A stretch of DNA of 64,000 nucleotides from Caprella mutica (taxonomy: Eukaryota; Arthropoda; Malacostraca; Amphipoda; Caprellidae), in the NCBI GenBank assembly GCA_947561585.1, contig CANNZV010003158.1:1-64000 (forward strand), read 5' to 3'. The position numbers were made by a program, and so were the translations under genes. The notes below the pieces were generated by a model. It saw only the letters and a program-made list of their open reading frames with translations, did no database searches and was not told the DNA's origin. This document shows, piece by piece, positions 30,935 through 40,936 of the stretch (the first letter of the stretch is position 1; each line of letters starts with the position of its first letter).

Positions 30935-33484
30935 CCCCCTACCAGAAGAAGCAAACCTTCTTTAAATAATAAAAAAAAAGCAATTATCTTTATTAAGACA
31001 ATGAACATTACAAAATGAAAGATAAGCTTCTCTGCTCTACGACCATGGCTCCGACCATCGCCAATGGTAGTAGCCTCCAACCGACTGTGAGGTGCCTATA
31101 GCAGGTCACAGGGCTACACCCAAACTGCGGTCATCATACTTCTCCTTGACTGACGTCAGGATACTGAAAGCATTGCCCCTCTGAACTGCCAAAGCAACTC
31201 TCTGCTCTAACCAAAAGGTCTCTCTCACATCATCAGTGACGTCGGTAATGCGACGGCCGATTTCAGTAAGGAGTGCGCCTGTCGTTTCACCATAGCTACC
31301 TGCCGTTTCCACCGCTATGGGTTCGAACCGATATCGAATGCCAAGAGCCGCATATTTGCGTCGCTTCCTCCCCTCCGCCTCCTTGGCTGCGCTACCAGGT
31401 GACAATGCCGAGTCGATCAAGTGAGACGCCGCGTAAGTGTCTACACATGTTGCATCCCAACAAAGACACCTCCCATCTGTAAAAGGGAAGACTGAGATAC
31501 CATCAGGCCGCTTACAATCACCCCTATCAACCCCCAGAGGCTCAAGCACTGAAGGGATACCAGCCGAAATCAAAGCTCTCCTAATAACATCATTCAGGGC
31601 TGTATGTCTCGGATGGCGTCCAGCACTGTAGCGACATGATAGACCGTGAAGTCCCCTTGAATCCACCCTCTGGCCGCATCGGCACACGTGTGGCTCACAG
31701 ATGTCCGCACCAACACGTAGCGCAATCGCAACCCGAAAAGACTCTGCGTCGAGTAGCGTTCCAAGTGTAGGAACTGGAAGCGCATGTAACCAAAGTCCGC
31801 TCTTTCTACATGCAGATGCCAGAAGACGTGCCCTAGACAATTGATCAGCCTCCTCGAGCAGTCTGGTCACAGTGGCTACCGACTTAGGGTCATCCCATGA
31901 CCTCTGGCGACTCTCATTAGCTCCCTCAGCTAAGGCTAAACCCTCACTTTGCCATTTCTCCACTGCTGCTCCAAGCTCTCGGTCATCCCCAATCTGTGTT
32001 CTGCACAGAATGGATCTAACCAAATCCTCGGTAGCATGAAGGGAAGAAATGAATGCGGGTAGCGCAATGTCCTTAGACATCCTGATTCCTAACCCCCCAA
32101 ACCGTACGGGCAACGATGCCTGCACAAGTGAGTCTCCCTCAAACTTAACGTTGGTAACCATCGAAAGGGCTGATACAATGACCCTGTCGAACTGTGAAAG
32201 ATCCTCACTATTCCTGTAAGCTGGTGAAGCACGTAGGATATATTGGAGCTTAGGCAAGGCAAAACAGTTCTTGAGCAAAGCAAAAGCTTGATGGTTCTCA
32301 ATCAGTTTCAACCTTGACGAAAGCCTCTCCAAATCCTCCCTCTTCTCAGCAACAGCTGCTGGTATGCCCCTCTCCATGAGTGGTGCTCCCAGCAAGCTTA
32401 AATCTTCCACTGGAACGACCCTCAATCCTGGCATCAACCCCTCAAATAGATTCCTCGTAATTATTGATTCTTCCTCAGAATGATTCAGCAAAATCAGTTC
32501 ACACTTCTCTCGGTTGATATCCAGTCCCACTTCAGCAAGGTCATTGATTAGACGCTGCAAACAAGTGAACACCTTTTCAGGTGAATCTCCGATTGTCCCG
32601 TCATCGAGATACCAGACATTCAACTCAGTGTCCACCCTTCGCGTTATCTCATCAATTCCCAAAGAGAAGAGAGCTGGACCGAAAGGGTCGCCCTGCTGTA
32701 AACCTGTAGCAGATACGAGGTTCGTCCCCCCATAAAAAAGTGTTGTTGGACCAGAATAAGCCTGCCAAATCAGTCTATAAAGCCCCTGAGTCCTTTGTTT
32801 AGCCGCATTCAGGAACACATCTCGTCGTAGGCTATTGAAAGCATTGGCCATGTCAATCTTGAAAATAACCTTTTTACCTTCCAACCCAAGATATCTGCGA
32901 GTGGCATGAGCTGCCGCTTCGCAGCCACCTCGAGTTGAAACCCCTAACTGTATAGGGCGCAAGGATTCTCCAAGACTAGCTATCATGGGACGTGACCCTA
33001 CTTTCACAGCCAAACGTCTCAAAGTGTTCCATACAGCAATAGGACGCACGCCTCCGTCCTTTTTCCCCAAAGCAGTCAAAGTGGCTCCATAGAATATCGG
33101 TCTAGCAAATTCTGGAACATCCCCCTTCAAAATGAGGTTAACGAACATCGTTAGGGTGGTTAGTAACCTGGCGCCTGCCTCAGAAGCTTTACGGGAGACA
33201 AGAGACTGCAGGTGACACGGACGTAACCCATCGGGACCCCCCGCTGAGCCTTTCCTGAACGAAGACAAGGCCTTTATGACGTCTTCCTCACTAGCAACGT
33301 GCGGCTGGCAGTCATCCCCTGGCCCTGCAGGCAACAAGAGGTCCTCAGGAGCAGGAGGGTGTTTCCGTTGGAGAGCCGTCAAAGTTTCGTCATTTTCAGG
33401 CGAAATCTCCGACGACGAAGCCAACAGACGCACTGCTCCGGTAATGTCTACTTCAGACAACTTATCCGACACACGCTTCCCCAG
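30901..33484 (-). mobile_element. 5'-truncated non-LTR retrotransposon, restriction-like-endonuclease type
   Basis: A minus-strand copy with a 27-base poly(A) (T-run at 30901-30927 on +), a 3' untranslated region of about 180 bp, and an open ORF running off the truncated 5' end. A 10-bp target duplication, TTCATAGATT, flanks it at 30891-30900 and 33485-33494. The intact ORF and the perfect target duplication indicate a recent insertion. Its GC content is clearly higher than the intron around it. Confidence 0.93.
31106..33484 (-). CDS. Reverse transcriptase with C-terminal zinc knuckle and PD-(D/E)XK endonuclease (5' partial)
   Basis: 788 codons from a GTG at 33472, open a further four codons to the truncation, so there is no genuine start here. 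The RT core has FKIDMANAF (motif A, residues 204-212), QQGDPFGPALF (259-269) and WYLDD (287-291). The catalytic box is YLDD instead of the YADD usual in non-LTR elements. A cysteine-histidine knuckle lies at 597-621 (CRCG, HGLSC, RHPRH), followed by an endonuclease-like RPDG..CWDATCVDT block at 655-678 and KRRKY near 704. This is the order seen in R2/NeSL/R4/Utopia-type elements, which nick the target DNA and prime cDNA synthesis there. I cannot assign a clade without alignment. The upstream N-terminal fingers have been lost. Confidence 0.85.
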   Translation of the reverse strand: MGKRVSDKLSEVDITGAVRLLASSSEISPENDETLTALQRKHPPAPEDLLLPAGPGDDCQPHVASEEDVIKALSSFRKGSAGGPDGLRPCHLQSLVSRKASEAGARLLTTLTMFVNLILKGDVPEFARPIFYGATLTALGKKDGGVRPIAVWNTLRRLAVKVGSRPMIASLGESLRPIQLGVSTRGGCEAAAHATRRYLGLEGKKVIFKIDMANAFNSLRRDVFLNAAKQRTQGLYRLIWQAYSGPTTLFYGGTNLVSATGLQQGDPFGPALFSLGIDEITRRVDTELNVWYLDDGTIGDSPEKVFTCLQRLINDLAEVGLDINREKCELILLNHSEEESIITRNLFEGLMPGLRVVPVEDLSLLGAPLMERGIPAAVAEKREDLERLSSRLKLIENHQAFALLKNCFALPKLQYILRASPAYRNSEDLSQFDRVIVSALSMVTNVKFEGDSLVQASLPVRFGGLGIRMSKDIALPAFISSLHATEDLVRSILCRTQIGDDRELGAAVEKWQSEGLALAEGANESRQRSWDDPKSVATVTRLLEEADQLSRARLLASACRKSGLWLHALPVPTLGTLLDAESFRVAIALRVGADICEPHVCRCGQRVDSRGLHGLSCRYSAGRHPRHTALNDVIRRALISAGIPSVLEPLGVDRGDCKRPDGISVFPFTDGRCLCWDATCVDTYAASHLIDSALSPGSAAKEAEGRKRRKYAALGIRYRFEPIAVETAGSYGETTGALLTEIGRRITDVTDDVRETFWLEQRVALAVQRGNAFSILTSVKEKYDDRSLGVAL

Positions 33485-33619
33485 TTCATAGATTATTGTT
33501 TATATTTGTGCAAATGCAATCTATTACAGATATTATCATGATTCCTTAAAAGTTTCAAAATTTTAGATACAGCGTAATGGAAACAAAAAGAATTTAAGAA
33601 TCCACTTTGTTAAAAGCAG

Positions 33620-34600
33620 GGAATGAGCAAACTAACATTGTGAAGCAGTCAAAGTCAGCAGAATGACTGTCTATCTGGTTTCTCAACTTTTGAATAACTC
33701 AGAGTAACTCCATGATCATGCTCGCTTAAGAAGGACCCGAATAAATAGGCGTGGAACCATCAAGAATGTCTTGAAAATTATATTGAGCAGAAAATGACGA
33801 GACTGGCAAAAAAAAATATTACTGGGTGGTCAAGAGTATGGGAGGTTTAAGACGTTCCACAAACCCATATAAAGTAATGGAATGTCTAAGAAACGTTTGG
33901 AAATTAATACACGTCTGTTGAATAGCTAGAAGGAAGGAAGGTAATCGAATTCTCACTTTCTACGGTGAGTAAACATTCAAGGTCTACTTAGTTTTCGTAA
34001 ACTTTAGAAATAATGTTTCTGAATTTACCCGAGTACGTGTCAACCACCAATCATCCAGCATCTATCATCATGCTTGGTGTCGTAGCATCCAATGGAGCAA
34101 AGATGCCCTCATGTGATTTGAACGGAGATGCAGGCTAACCTCCATTGTTTACAAAGAAATTCTAGAAACGAAATTTCTCTCATGTGTTCAGAAAAGAACC
34201 AAAAAGACAGATTAGGTGTGTCAGCAGGAAGGGCCACGAACACACTTGGCAAAAATTGTGCAGAAATGGCAGGAAACCAGTATGAGTTTCTACTCCAAAG
34301 ACTTTTGGCCTCCACAGTCGCCAGATTTGAACCCCCTTGACTTCAGCGTATGAATGTATATTGAAGGAAAGTCTTGTTAGAGACGCTACAGTAATACAGA
34401 TGAGCTCAAAGCTTCTGTGAATCGCAAATGGGTGTTAATGAAGAAGGACTTCATCAGGAAGGTATGCAAGATCTTCCGACCTCGTTTAGATAGTGTCATC
34501 GTCGACAAATATGACCACATTGAATTATATGATGTCTTCATATATAATAAATTGTTGTATTATATAACAAAAGTTTTTTTAATTTCACTCAAAATCCCAC
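33620..34600 (+). pseudogene. Decayed mariner-type transposase
   Basis: Blocks typical of mariner-family transposases appear in shifting frames: GNRILTFYG, then SIIMLGVVASNGAKMPS near 34065-34110, and WPPQSPDLNPLDFSV near 34308-34350, where the last Asp marks the third catalytic position. Many stops and frame changes interrupt the sequence. No terminal inverted repeats were identified, so the limits are approximate. Confidence 0.7.
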
Positions 34601-34755
34601 TTCCGGAGGTATTTGAGGTATGAAATTTGAAATGTAACAGGACTTTTGTAATTTAAAAAAGTAATAACTATATTTAGCCCCAATCCTTCAGAACAAATTT
34701 ACAGTCATAATATTTTTTTTACGTTACTTATCCCCTTCCCCTCCCTCCTTTCCAG

Positions 34756-34913
34756 GTGGTGACCATTCTGGTGACGGAGTTGATTTTCTTCATCATCTGC
34801 TGGGCCCCCATCCTGGTGCTGAACCTCCTGAAGTCCTACAGGGCAATAAGACCCTACTCGATAGCCCTGAAATTCGTGGCAACAGCAGCGGACCTGTTGT
34901 CCTACATCAACAG
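34756..34913 (+). CDS. GPCR exon with TM6, ECL3 and start of TM7
   Basis: Acceptor CCTTTCCAG ends at 34755, and donor GTGAAC starts at 34914 after CAACAG. Phase 0 start: VVTILVTELIFFIICWAPIL contains the CWxP of TM6, then LNLLKSYRAIRPYSIALKF and ATAADLLSYIN. It ends in phase 2, and with the next exon gives SCLNPLIY. Its last 20 bases are also the first monomer of the tandem array that follows. Confidence 0.9.
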
Positions 34914-35565
34914 GTGAACAGGGGACAACTTGTCTTACATCAACAGGTAAACAGGGGACATTTGTCCTACATCAACAGGTAAACAGGATACACTTATCTT
35001 ACATCAACAGGTGAACAGGGGACAGCTTGTCCTACATCAACAAGTGAACAGGGGTTACTTGTCCTTCATTAACAGGTAAAAGTAAAGTCACTTATCTACA
35101 TCAACATGTAAAAGTAGAGTCACTTATCTACATCAACATGTAAAAGTAGAGTCACTTATCTACATCAACAGGGGAAAGTATAGTCACTTATCTACATCAA
35201 AAGGTAAAAGTATAGTCACTTATATACATCAACAGGTGAAAGTAGAGTCACTTGTTTACATCAACAGGTAAAAGTAGAATCACTTATCTACATCAACAGG
35301 TAAAAATAGAGTCATTTATCTACATCAACAGGTTAAAGTAGAGTCACTTAATTACATCAACAGGTAAAAGTAGAATCACTTATCTACATCAACAGGTAAA
35401 AGTAGAGTCATTTATCTACATCAACAGGTTAAAGTAGAGTCACTTAATTACATCAACAGGTAAAAGTAGAATCACTTATCTACATCAACAGGTGAAAGTA
35501 GACTCACTTATTTACATCAACAGGTAAAAGTAGAGTCACTTATCTACATCAACATATAAAAGGGA
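34894..35565 (+). repeat. 32-bp minisatellite seeded by the TM6 exon donor, about 20 copies
   Basis: The exon end TTGTCCTACATCAACAG with its donor GTGAACAGGGGACA is repeated immediately as TTGTCTTACATCAACAG-GTAAACAGGGGACA. It then drifts to TTATCTACATCAACAG-GTAAAAGTAGAGTCAC over the rest of the array. Nearly every unit keeps CAACAG-GTRAA, a good 5' splice site. The first units are closest to the exon, which shows the direction of expansion. Confidence 0.93.
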
Positions 35566-35847
35566 CCTGTCTAATCTAACTCAACAGATAATAACAATCG
35601 TAATAAATTATAGTGCAAATAGGAGAGACTGTTTTAATACGATATAATTTACTTATTACTATTTTCTACCGTTTAACACATCCCTACAAGTTTCCTCTTT
35701 CAGAGCTGACATCAAAATGACCTTTTATTTTAATGTCAGTGTGTGATGGGAATAATTGTGCTGTGCTTAGGTGTTAATTTAGGTGTTTAAAATGTAACTT
35801 CAATTATTATCATCAGTACAATTGAATTTAAAAAAACACCTTCCTTA

Positions 35848-36544
35848 AAGGGATAGTAAAGTCAAAATCAAACAATCGCCAAATTTGTTTTTAAATCAAT
35901 TCTGAATATTTAATTATATAATATTTGAATGTTCGTTTATTTTTGAAATGCTCATATAAAAGTATATAATAAAAATAGCGAACCCTAGCGGAAGAACTTG
36001 CACTTATTAGTATGTACGTGAGTATGTTTGTTATTTTCATATTAATTTATGTAAGCAGTAATCAAGTTTTGTGTGCGTCAAATTGGTGAAAAGATTATGT
36101 GAATTCGTAAACAAAAAGGCATAGCTCTAAAAATAAAGGTCAGCATTTTTTTTTTCAAATTTGCCGTATTGTCTTGAAGGACAGTTTTATGGGTCTAGGA
36201 CAAAATCCCAAATCCAAATTTGTCCGGAGGGGGTTTTTGTCCGGAGGGGGCTTTTGTCCAGAGGAGGATTTTGTCCTGTTCTCCAGTTTTATACATGATC
36301 TTTTAACCATTTTGACGCAAACAAAGATTGGTAACTGAATTCATAAATTAAAATGAAAACAACAAACATACTATCGTACATACTGTAACTTTTCAGTGTT
36401 TCCGCTAGGTGTCGCTAATTTTATTATATACTTTTTATTTGAACATTTAGAAAATTAACGAACTTTCAAATATTACATAATTAAATATTCTAAACCGAAT
36501 TAAATCCGATTTAGCAATTGTTTGACATTGACATACTATCCCTT
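35848..36544. mobile_element. Foldback MITE, about 245-bp arms
   Basis: The left arm from AAGGGATAGTAAAGTCAA (35848) to about 36100 is inverted at about 36298-36544, which ends TTGACATACTATCCCTT. Both arms carry the unit near CGCTAGG/CCTAGCG. The core has three copies of TTGTCCGGAGGGGG or a variant at about 36220-36270. There is no coding potential. Confidence 0.8.
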
Positions 36545-37045
36545 CAATAGTTCTAGGAAATTTCGGTCTTGGAAAGTTAGGTCTCCGAAAATTCGGTCTC
36601 GGAAATTCTGTCAGTTATAAATAAAACTTTTTAATGTATGTATAATGGGTCCGTGCCCCCCTCCCTACGAATCCCCCTTTCAGGTCATTAAACAATCATG
36701 AAGTGTGCGGTACAACAAACTAGCGGATACAGCAAACTACATAATAGTTATTTATGCCTAGAGGTCATTTATAATTCTGAGATTGATACTTCCCGAACTG
36801 AAATCTCAAGACCGAATATTCCAAACCGAAATTTCCGGCTACACCCTTTAATACATGCGGATTTCCCTCTTCTCTCTAATACAAAAGTAATTTCCCCATC
36901 TCCTCCTCACAGTAACTTATCATCCTCAGTACCATGAAAGTCGTCTCAACAATATCACAATTTCCTCTATTAGGTCCGATGTGTTTCTATTTTCGAACGA
37001 ATAATAACTTTGCTTTGTTTGACTCATTCTTTCTGATCATTCCAG
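36545..37045 (+). other. GPCR intron with short repeats of a TTCGGTCT motif
   Basis: TTTCGGTCTTGGAAA, TTCGGTCTCGGAAA and inverted forms (CAAGACCGAATATTCC) occur at 36550-36610 and 36795-36840. The 79-codon frame at 36698-36937 is not supported. Confidence 0.5.
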
Positions 37046-37201
37046 CTGCCTGAACCCATTAATCTACGGGTTTCTATAGCGTGACTTCCTAGAAAGTTTC
37101 CTAACGGCTACGAACTGCAACACCAAATCTCGGACACCGAATTTCAATCCTTCCACCCAATTCTCAACCAGAATGTCAACTGTGAAACATCGCAATAGCA
37201 G
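37046..37201 (+). CDS. GPCR exon with NPLIY of TM7, in-frame TAG before helix 8
   Basis: Acceptor ATTCCAG ends at 37045, and donor GTATGT starts at 37202. The carried AG plus C gives Ser, then CLNPLIYGFL, the NPxxY motif. The next codon is TAG (37077-37079), after which the frame continues RDFLESFLTATNCNTKSRTP and onward, open to the end of the exon, as expected for helix 8 and the C-tail. Most class A receptors have a Ser or similar here. Both splice phases match their neighbours, so the stop is a point change (or base-call error), not a wrong frame. Confidence 0.85.
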
Positions 37202-37544
37202 GTATGTCGGATAGGAGATTTAACATAAGTTATTTTTTTACTGCATATTAATTGATATCATACAACAAAATTAATTATTAAAATAGTATATTATAAATTA
37301 GGTATATTAGTTGCCTAATAATACAATGGAATTTGATTACCTACCTTTCATTGAATTCAAATTGATTAAACACATGTAGATGCGCGTTTTTATATATACG
37401 AGTACAGCTAGGGGTTGAAAAAAATAATTTTTCACTTTACATTATTTTAAAGATTCGTTTTTATCTAAAATATTGATCTGGGTTATTTTGGTTTCTCTCT
37501 TGCTACACAATTGAATATTTTCCACTGCATTCCAGATCCATTTG

Positions 37545-38180
37545 ATATTTAGGTAAACAACTTAACTTATTTTGAAAAAGGGAAAATTGTTGAAGCTCAC
37601 ATTACAGGAAATTCGATCACCAAAACCGCTGAGCTGTTAGGTTTTGGAGGAACATGACGTAATCCGAAGAGGTCCTCCAACAATCAAGCAATAAAAGTCG
37701 GGCTTTCGAGCTTCTGATACAGATTGGTGTAATCTAACAACATTGTGAGGAATCAGCATCTAAACAATCCAGTTTCCACCCAAACCGTTGAGCTTCATAA
37801 AGGTGTTACCATGAATGAACCGCCTTCGGGAAGTCTCTATTTCTTCTCGAAATGTTGAGAGGCGGGTGATGTTGGGCTGGAACCACAAGACCTTGTGTAT
37901 ATATCAATGAAAGCGAATGATAATAATCTTTTTCTGACTTCGGAGCGTGTTTACATATGGACACAGACACACAGCTAAAAGAGGCTTTAACCAAGACTGA
38001 CCTCTTCCGACGGTGAAGCACGAATGAGGCTCATTATAATGGTTTGGGTCCATTCTTTTGGTCCAACAGTTACTTTACAAGGTAGGATCATCAACAAAGT
38101 TTACTTGAATATTTATAGTGTATTCGCGAGCGCGACAAGTTAGGAATTGCTTCCCTTCTTTACCCCGATGGTGGAGCTGG
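37545..38180 (+). pseudogene. Decayed Tc1-type transposase fragment
   Basis: Recognisable pieces in changing frames: GKIVEAHITGNSITKTAELL (the N-terminal helix-turn-helix), VYIWTQTHS, and GSLIMVWVHSFGPTVTLQGR near 38025-38090, which corresponds to the GG-S-MVWG block of Tc1 transposases. The C-terminal catalytic part is missing or overwritten by the next repeat. No terminal repeats were identified. Confidence 0.6.
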
Positions 38181-38194
38181 AGCTGGTTTTAAAG

Positions 38195-39320
38195 GGTTCC
38201 CGGAAAGAAGCCCACAGGAATGAAGCCAACATGAAAAATGCCCACAAGAAAAAAGCCCACAGTAAAAATGCCTACATGCAAAAATTCCAACATGGAAAAA
38301 GGCCCACAAGGAAAAAAGCTCACAGGAAACAAGCCCACAACTACATAATATTTATAATAAAAAAAAAAACATAAAGGTATTTCAAATAAGTACGTAAGTT
38401 TCGGCAGAAATCCTAAAATACAATTGTTTCTAATCAATTATAGTATATGGTTTAACGTCAGCTTTCTGCCATTTTTACTATATCGCCGACATCAAAAATA
38501 AATTAAAGAAAAAGGACTGGAAGAAGCAGTCAAAAACGAATGTAGCTCCATGAACAAAGTCACTCACCACCGTCGGTGACAAAGCTAATGGATGGAAAAA
38601 AACCGTGAATGCAGTCATTTGACAAGGAATCTGTCGATAAGAGGCACAAGCACCAGTGGTTGCACTCACTGATGGACGAGGAAAATGAAGAGGTGATAGC
38701 AAATGAAGCTTACGAGCCTACCTAACACAAAAATCTAGGATCTCGTAGTTGAAGACCATAAACCTAGCGATATCCTCTAAAACTGCAAGTAGCGATAAAA
38801 AATTATAAATATGGTAAATATGAAAAAAAGATAATACATAATCCTAATTGCAACAGTTCGGAACCCAATGGACGCCATTTCTTCCATATCTTCCATTCAC
38901 CTCAAACAGCTTCAGGATTAAACCCCTCCCTTGGGGCAAAATATAATTGAAATGGTAAAATGGAAATCACGGATGATTTTCTCATTTATACCCTACAAAA
39001 TTTAATTTCAACAGGTATACAACTAATCTTAGCGATGAAGGCTTTCAAAATGAGACAAAAGGTGCAAGACATAGAAAACTAATTGCATATTTGTGCCTTT
39101 TAAACTTATGCCCTTATTTAAAACACCTTTAGGTTTTTCTGTATTTTAAAAATTATGTAGTTATGGGCTTTTTTCCTTGTGGGCATTTTTCCCTGTAGGC
39201 ATTTTTCCCTGTTGGCATTTTTCCTTGTGGGCATTTTTCCTGTGGGCATTTTTCCTGTGGGCATATATTTCCGGTGATCTTTTTTCTTGTGGGCTTCTTT
39301 TCCTGTGGGTTTCTTTTCGG
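38195..39320. mobile_element. Foldback element with repeat-bearing arms
   Basis: The left arm at about 38205-38390 is made of GAAAAAAGCCCACA-type subrepeats followed by AACTACATAATA. It returns inverted at about 39120-39310 (TATGTAGTTATGGGC then TTTTCCCTGTGGGCA subrepeats). The interior has no gene and contains the dispersed segment at 38710-38932. Confidence 0.75.
38710..38932 (+). repeat. Dispersed repeat, second copy at 54592-54812
   Basis: CTACCTAACACAAAA, CTCGTAGTTGAAGA, TATCCTCTAAAACTGCAAGT and ACAGCTTCAGGAT occur in the same order in both copies, same orientation, with moderate divergence. Confidence 0.75.
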
Positions 39321-39439
39321 TCACCGTTATAAAGATAGAATGGCTGAAAATTAAAATTGAAAAAGTCAAGAAGTTTTAAGATTAATTACCGAAACATAAT
39401 TCAAATCTATATTAAATGAAATTAGTTCAAATTCAAAAA

Positions 39440-40206
39440 GTGTTCCAATTATTTTGCCCAACCTCTGAGTATATACTGTACATATGGTTTGGTATGGATG
39501 TTCCTCTTATTTGAGAGATAGGGTGTTTGTTTTACAGAAGAAAAATTTGAGATGCATTTGTAACTTACAATATTATGACCATACAGATGATCATTTCAAA
39601 AATTCAAAAATTAGAAAATTAGAAAATCTGTACAAATTTAATGTATTAATCTACATGCATAAAACTGTTCACAGAGATTTTGATGAAAATCTACTTACCT
39701 TTGTAACGGCTCACACTGCTGTTCACTCATTTGATACTAGAAATAACTATATACTACCTAGACATCACACTGTTACTTACGAAAGATCCTTATACTATGT
39801 TGGAATGAAACTATGGAGTGGTTTGCCGTGTGATATGAAGCGATTGACATCTCTTGAAACATTCAAGAGAAGATTGCGGATTATGTTTTTGGAGTGATGA
39901 GCAATAATAATTATTTTCACTTTCATTTCCTTTTTTTCCATAACCCTTTTTGCATCAGTAGCCTTATTTTCTTACTCTCTTTCTTTCTTTTTTTTTCCTT
40001 TTCTTTTTTTTCCCCTTCCTTCCAAGCAGCAATTATTCTGAATAATACTGTATCATATTAATAAATTTGTTTTTAATTTTTATATAGGTTGCCCTAAAAG
40101 CCTTGGAGCTTATAAGGGCCGTAATTAGGTTTGTAGTTTCACTATTGTCAATTACAGATATAATGTATGTAATACCTTTTTATGAATAAAATTGTTTCAT
40201 TGTTTC
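39440..40206 (+). mobile_element. 3'-terminal fragment of a non-LTR retrotransposon
   Basis: Contains the C-terminal coding end at 39484-39897 and about 300 bp of 3' untranslated sequence ending TTTCATTGTTTCAT, a short repeat tail. It is strongly 5'-truncated. No target duplication was identified. Confidence 0.7.
39484..39897 (+). CDS. C-terminal end of non-LTR ORF2 (partial)
   Basis: 137 codons without a stop: VWYGCSSYLRDRVFVLQKKN, LRCICNLQYYDHTDDHF, then KLENLYKFNVLIYMHKTVH, HSFDTRNNYILPRHHT, YVGMKLWSGLPCDMKRL and SLETFKRRLRIMFLE. This is the region after the RT and thumb in CR1/Jockey-type polyproteins (WG.S...LQK..RI.., YNTR.., G..LWN.LP.., FK..L). It is better preserved than the copy at 25540-26960, so it is younger or from another family. 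It is not expected to be functional alone. Confidence 0.78.
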   Translation: MVWYGCSSYLRDRVFVLQKKNLRCICNLQYYDHTDDHFKNSKIRKLENLYKFNVLIYMHKTVHRDFDENLLTFVTAHTAVHSFDTRNNYILPRHHTVTYERSLYYVGMKLWSGLPCDMKRLTSLETFKRRLRIMFLE

Positions 40207-40612
40207 ATATATATTATTACACACTGTATATTAATTTTCTTAACAGTACGTTAATACTACTAATAAGTTTAATACTATTGTCTTAACAATAACATGAAAA
40301 ATATTAAGGTCCTGTTTGTATTCATTAAGATAACAAATAAATCATTGCCTGAAAATCACAGGGTGCCTCAGGATCTCATTTTGTGTTCACTGTTGTTTAT
40401 ACTTTATATTATATATTACTCCACAAAATTTGTATTACCATAAAGATTATTTTATATATTTCCTTTTTGTTATTCATTTGTGAAATCTAATTACACTCTT
40501 GTATAAAATTACTTGAAATTTAAACTATATTAATGTTCAATAACTCAATTGTTAGTGGTTTTTGATAAAATATATTTATATCCGTTATTTATTATGTTTA
40601 TAAATACGGATC
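40207..40612 (+). other. AT-rich intron, nothing recognised
   Basis: No open frame, repeat or motif stood out. Confidence 0.4.
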
Positions 40613-40932
40613 ATGTTAAGATCATGCACTCCAGATGTTATTGGTGTGCATGATCTTTACATACTTTTAACTGGGGTGCATGTTCTTAACATGCTTTTAC
40701 TGGGGTGCATGTTCTCTACATGCTTTTTACTGGGGTGCATGATCTTTACATACTTTTTACTGGGGTGCATGTTCTTAACATGTTTTTCACTGGGGTGCAT
40801 GTTCTTCACATACTTTTTACTGGGGTGCATGTTCTTTACATACTTTTTACTGGGGTGCATGTTCTTAACATGTTTTTACTGGGGTGCATTTTCTCATCTT
40901 GCTTTTTACTGGGGTGCATGATCCTAACAAGA
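40613..40932 (+). repeat. 29- to 31-bp tandem repeat, about 10 copies
   Basis: The monomer contains TTTTTACTGGGGTGCATGTT followed by CTTAACATGC or CTTTACATAC. Two further units occur at 43366-43434, after the piggyBac-like insertion and another MITE, so the array was probably once continuous. The open frames on both strands are repeat by-products. Confidence 0.88.
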
Positions 40933-40936
40933 TTAA

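Noticed and set aside
31273..33541. Plus-strand frames opposite the non-LTR reverse transcriptase
   Set aside because: Shadows of the GC-richer minus-strand ORF.
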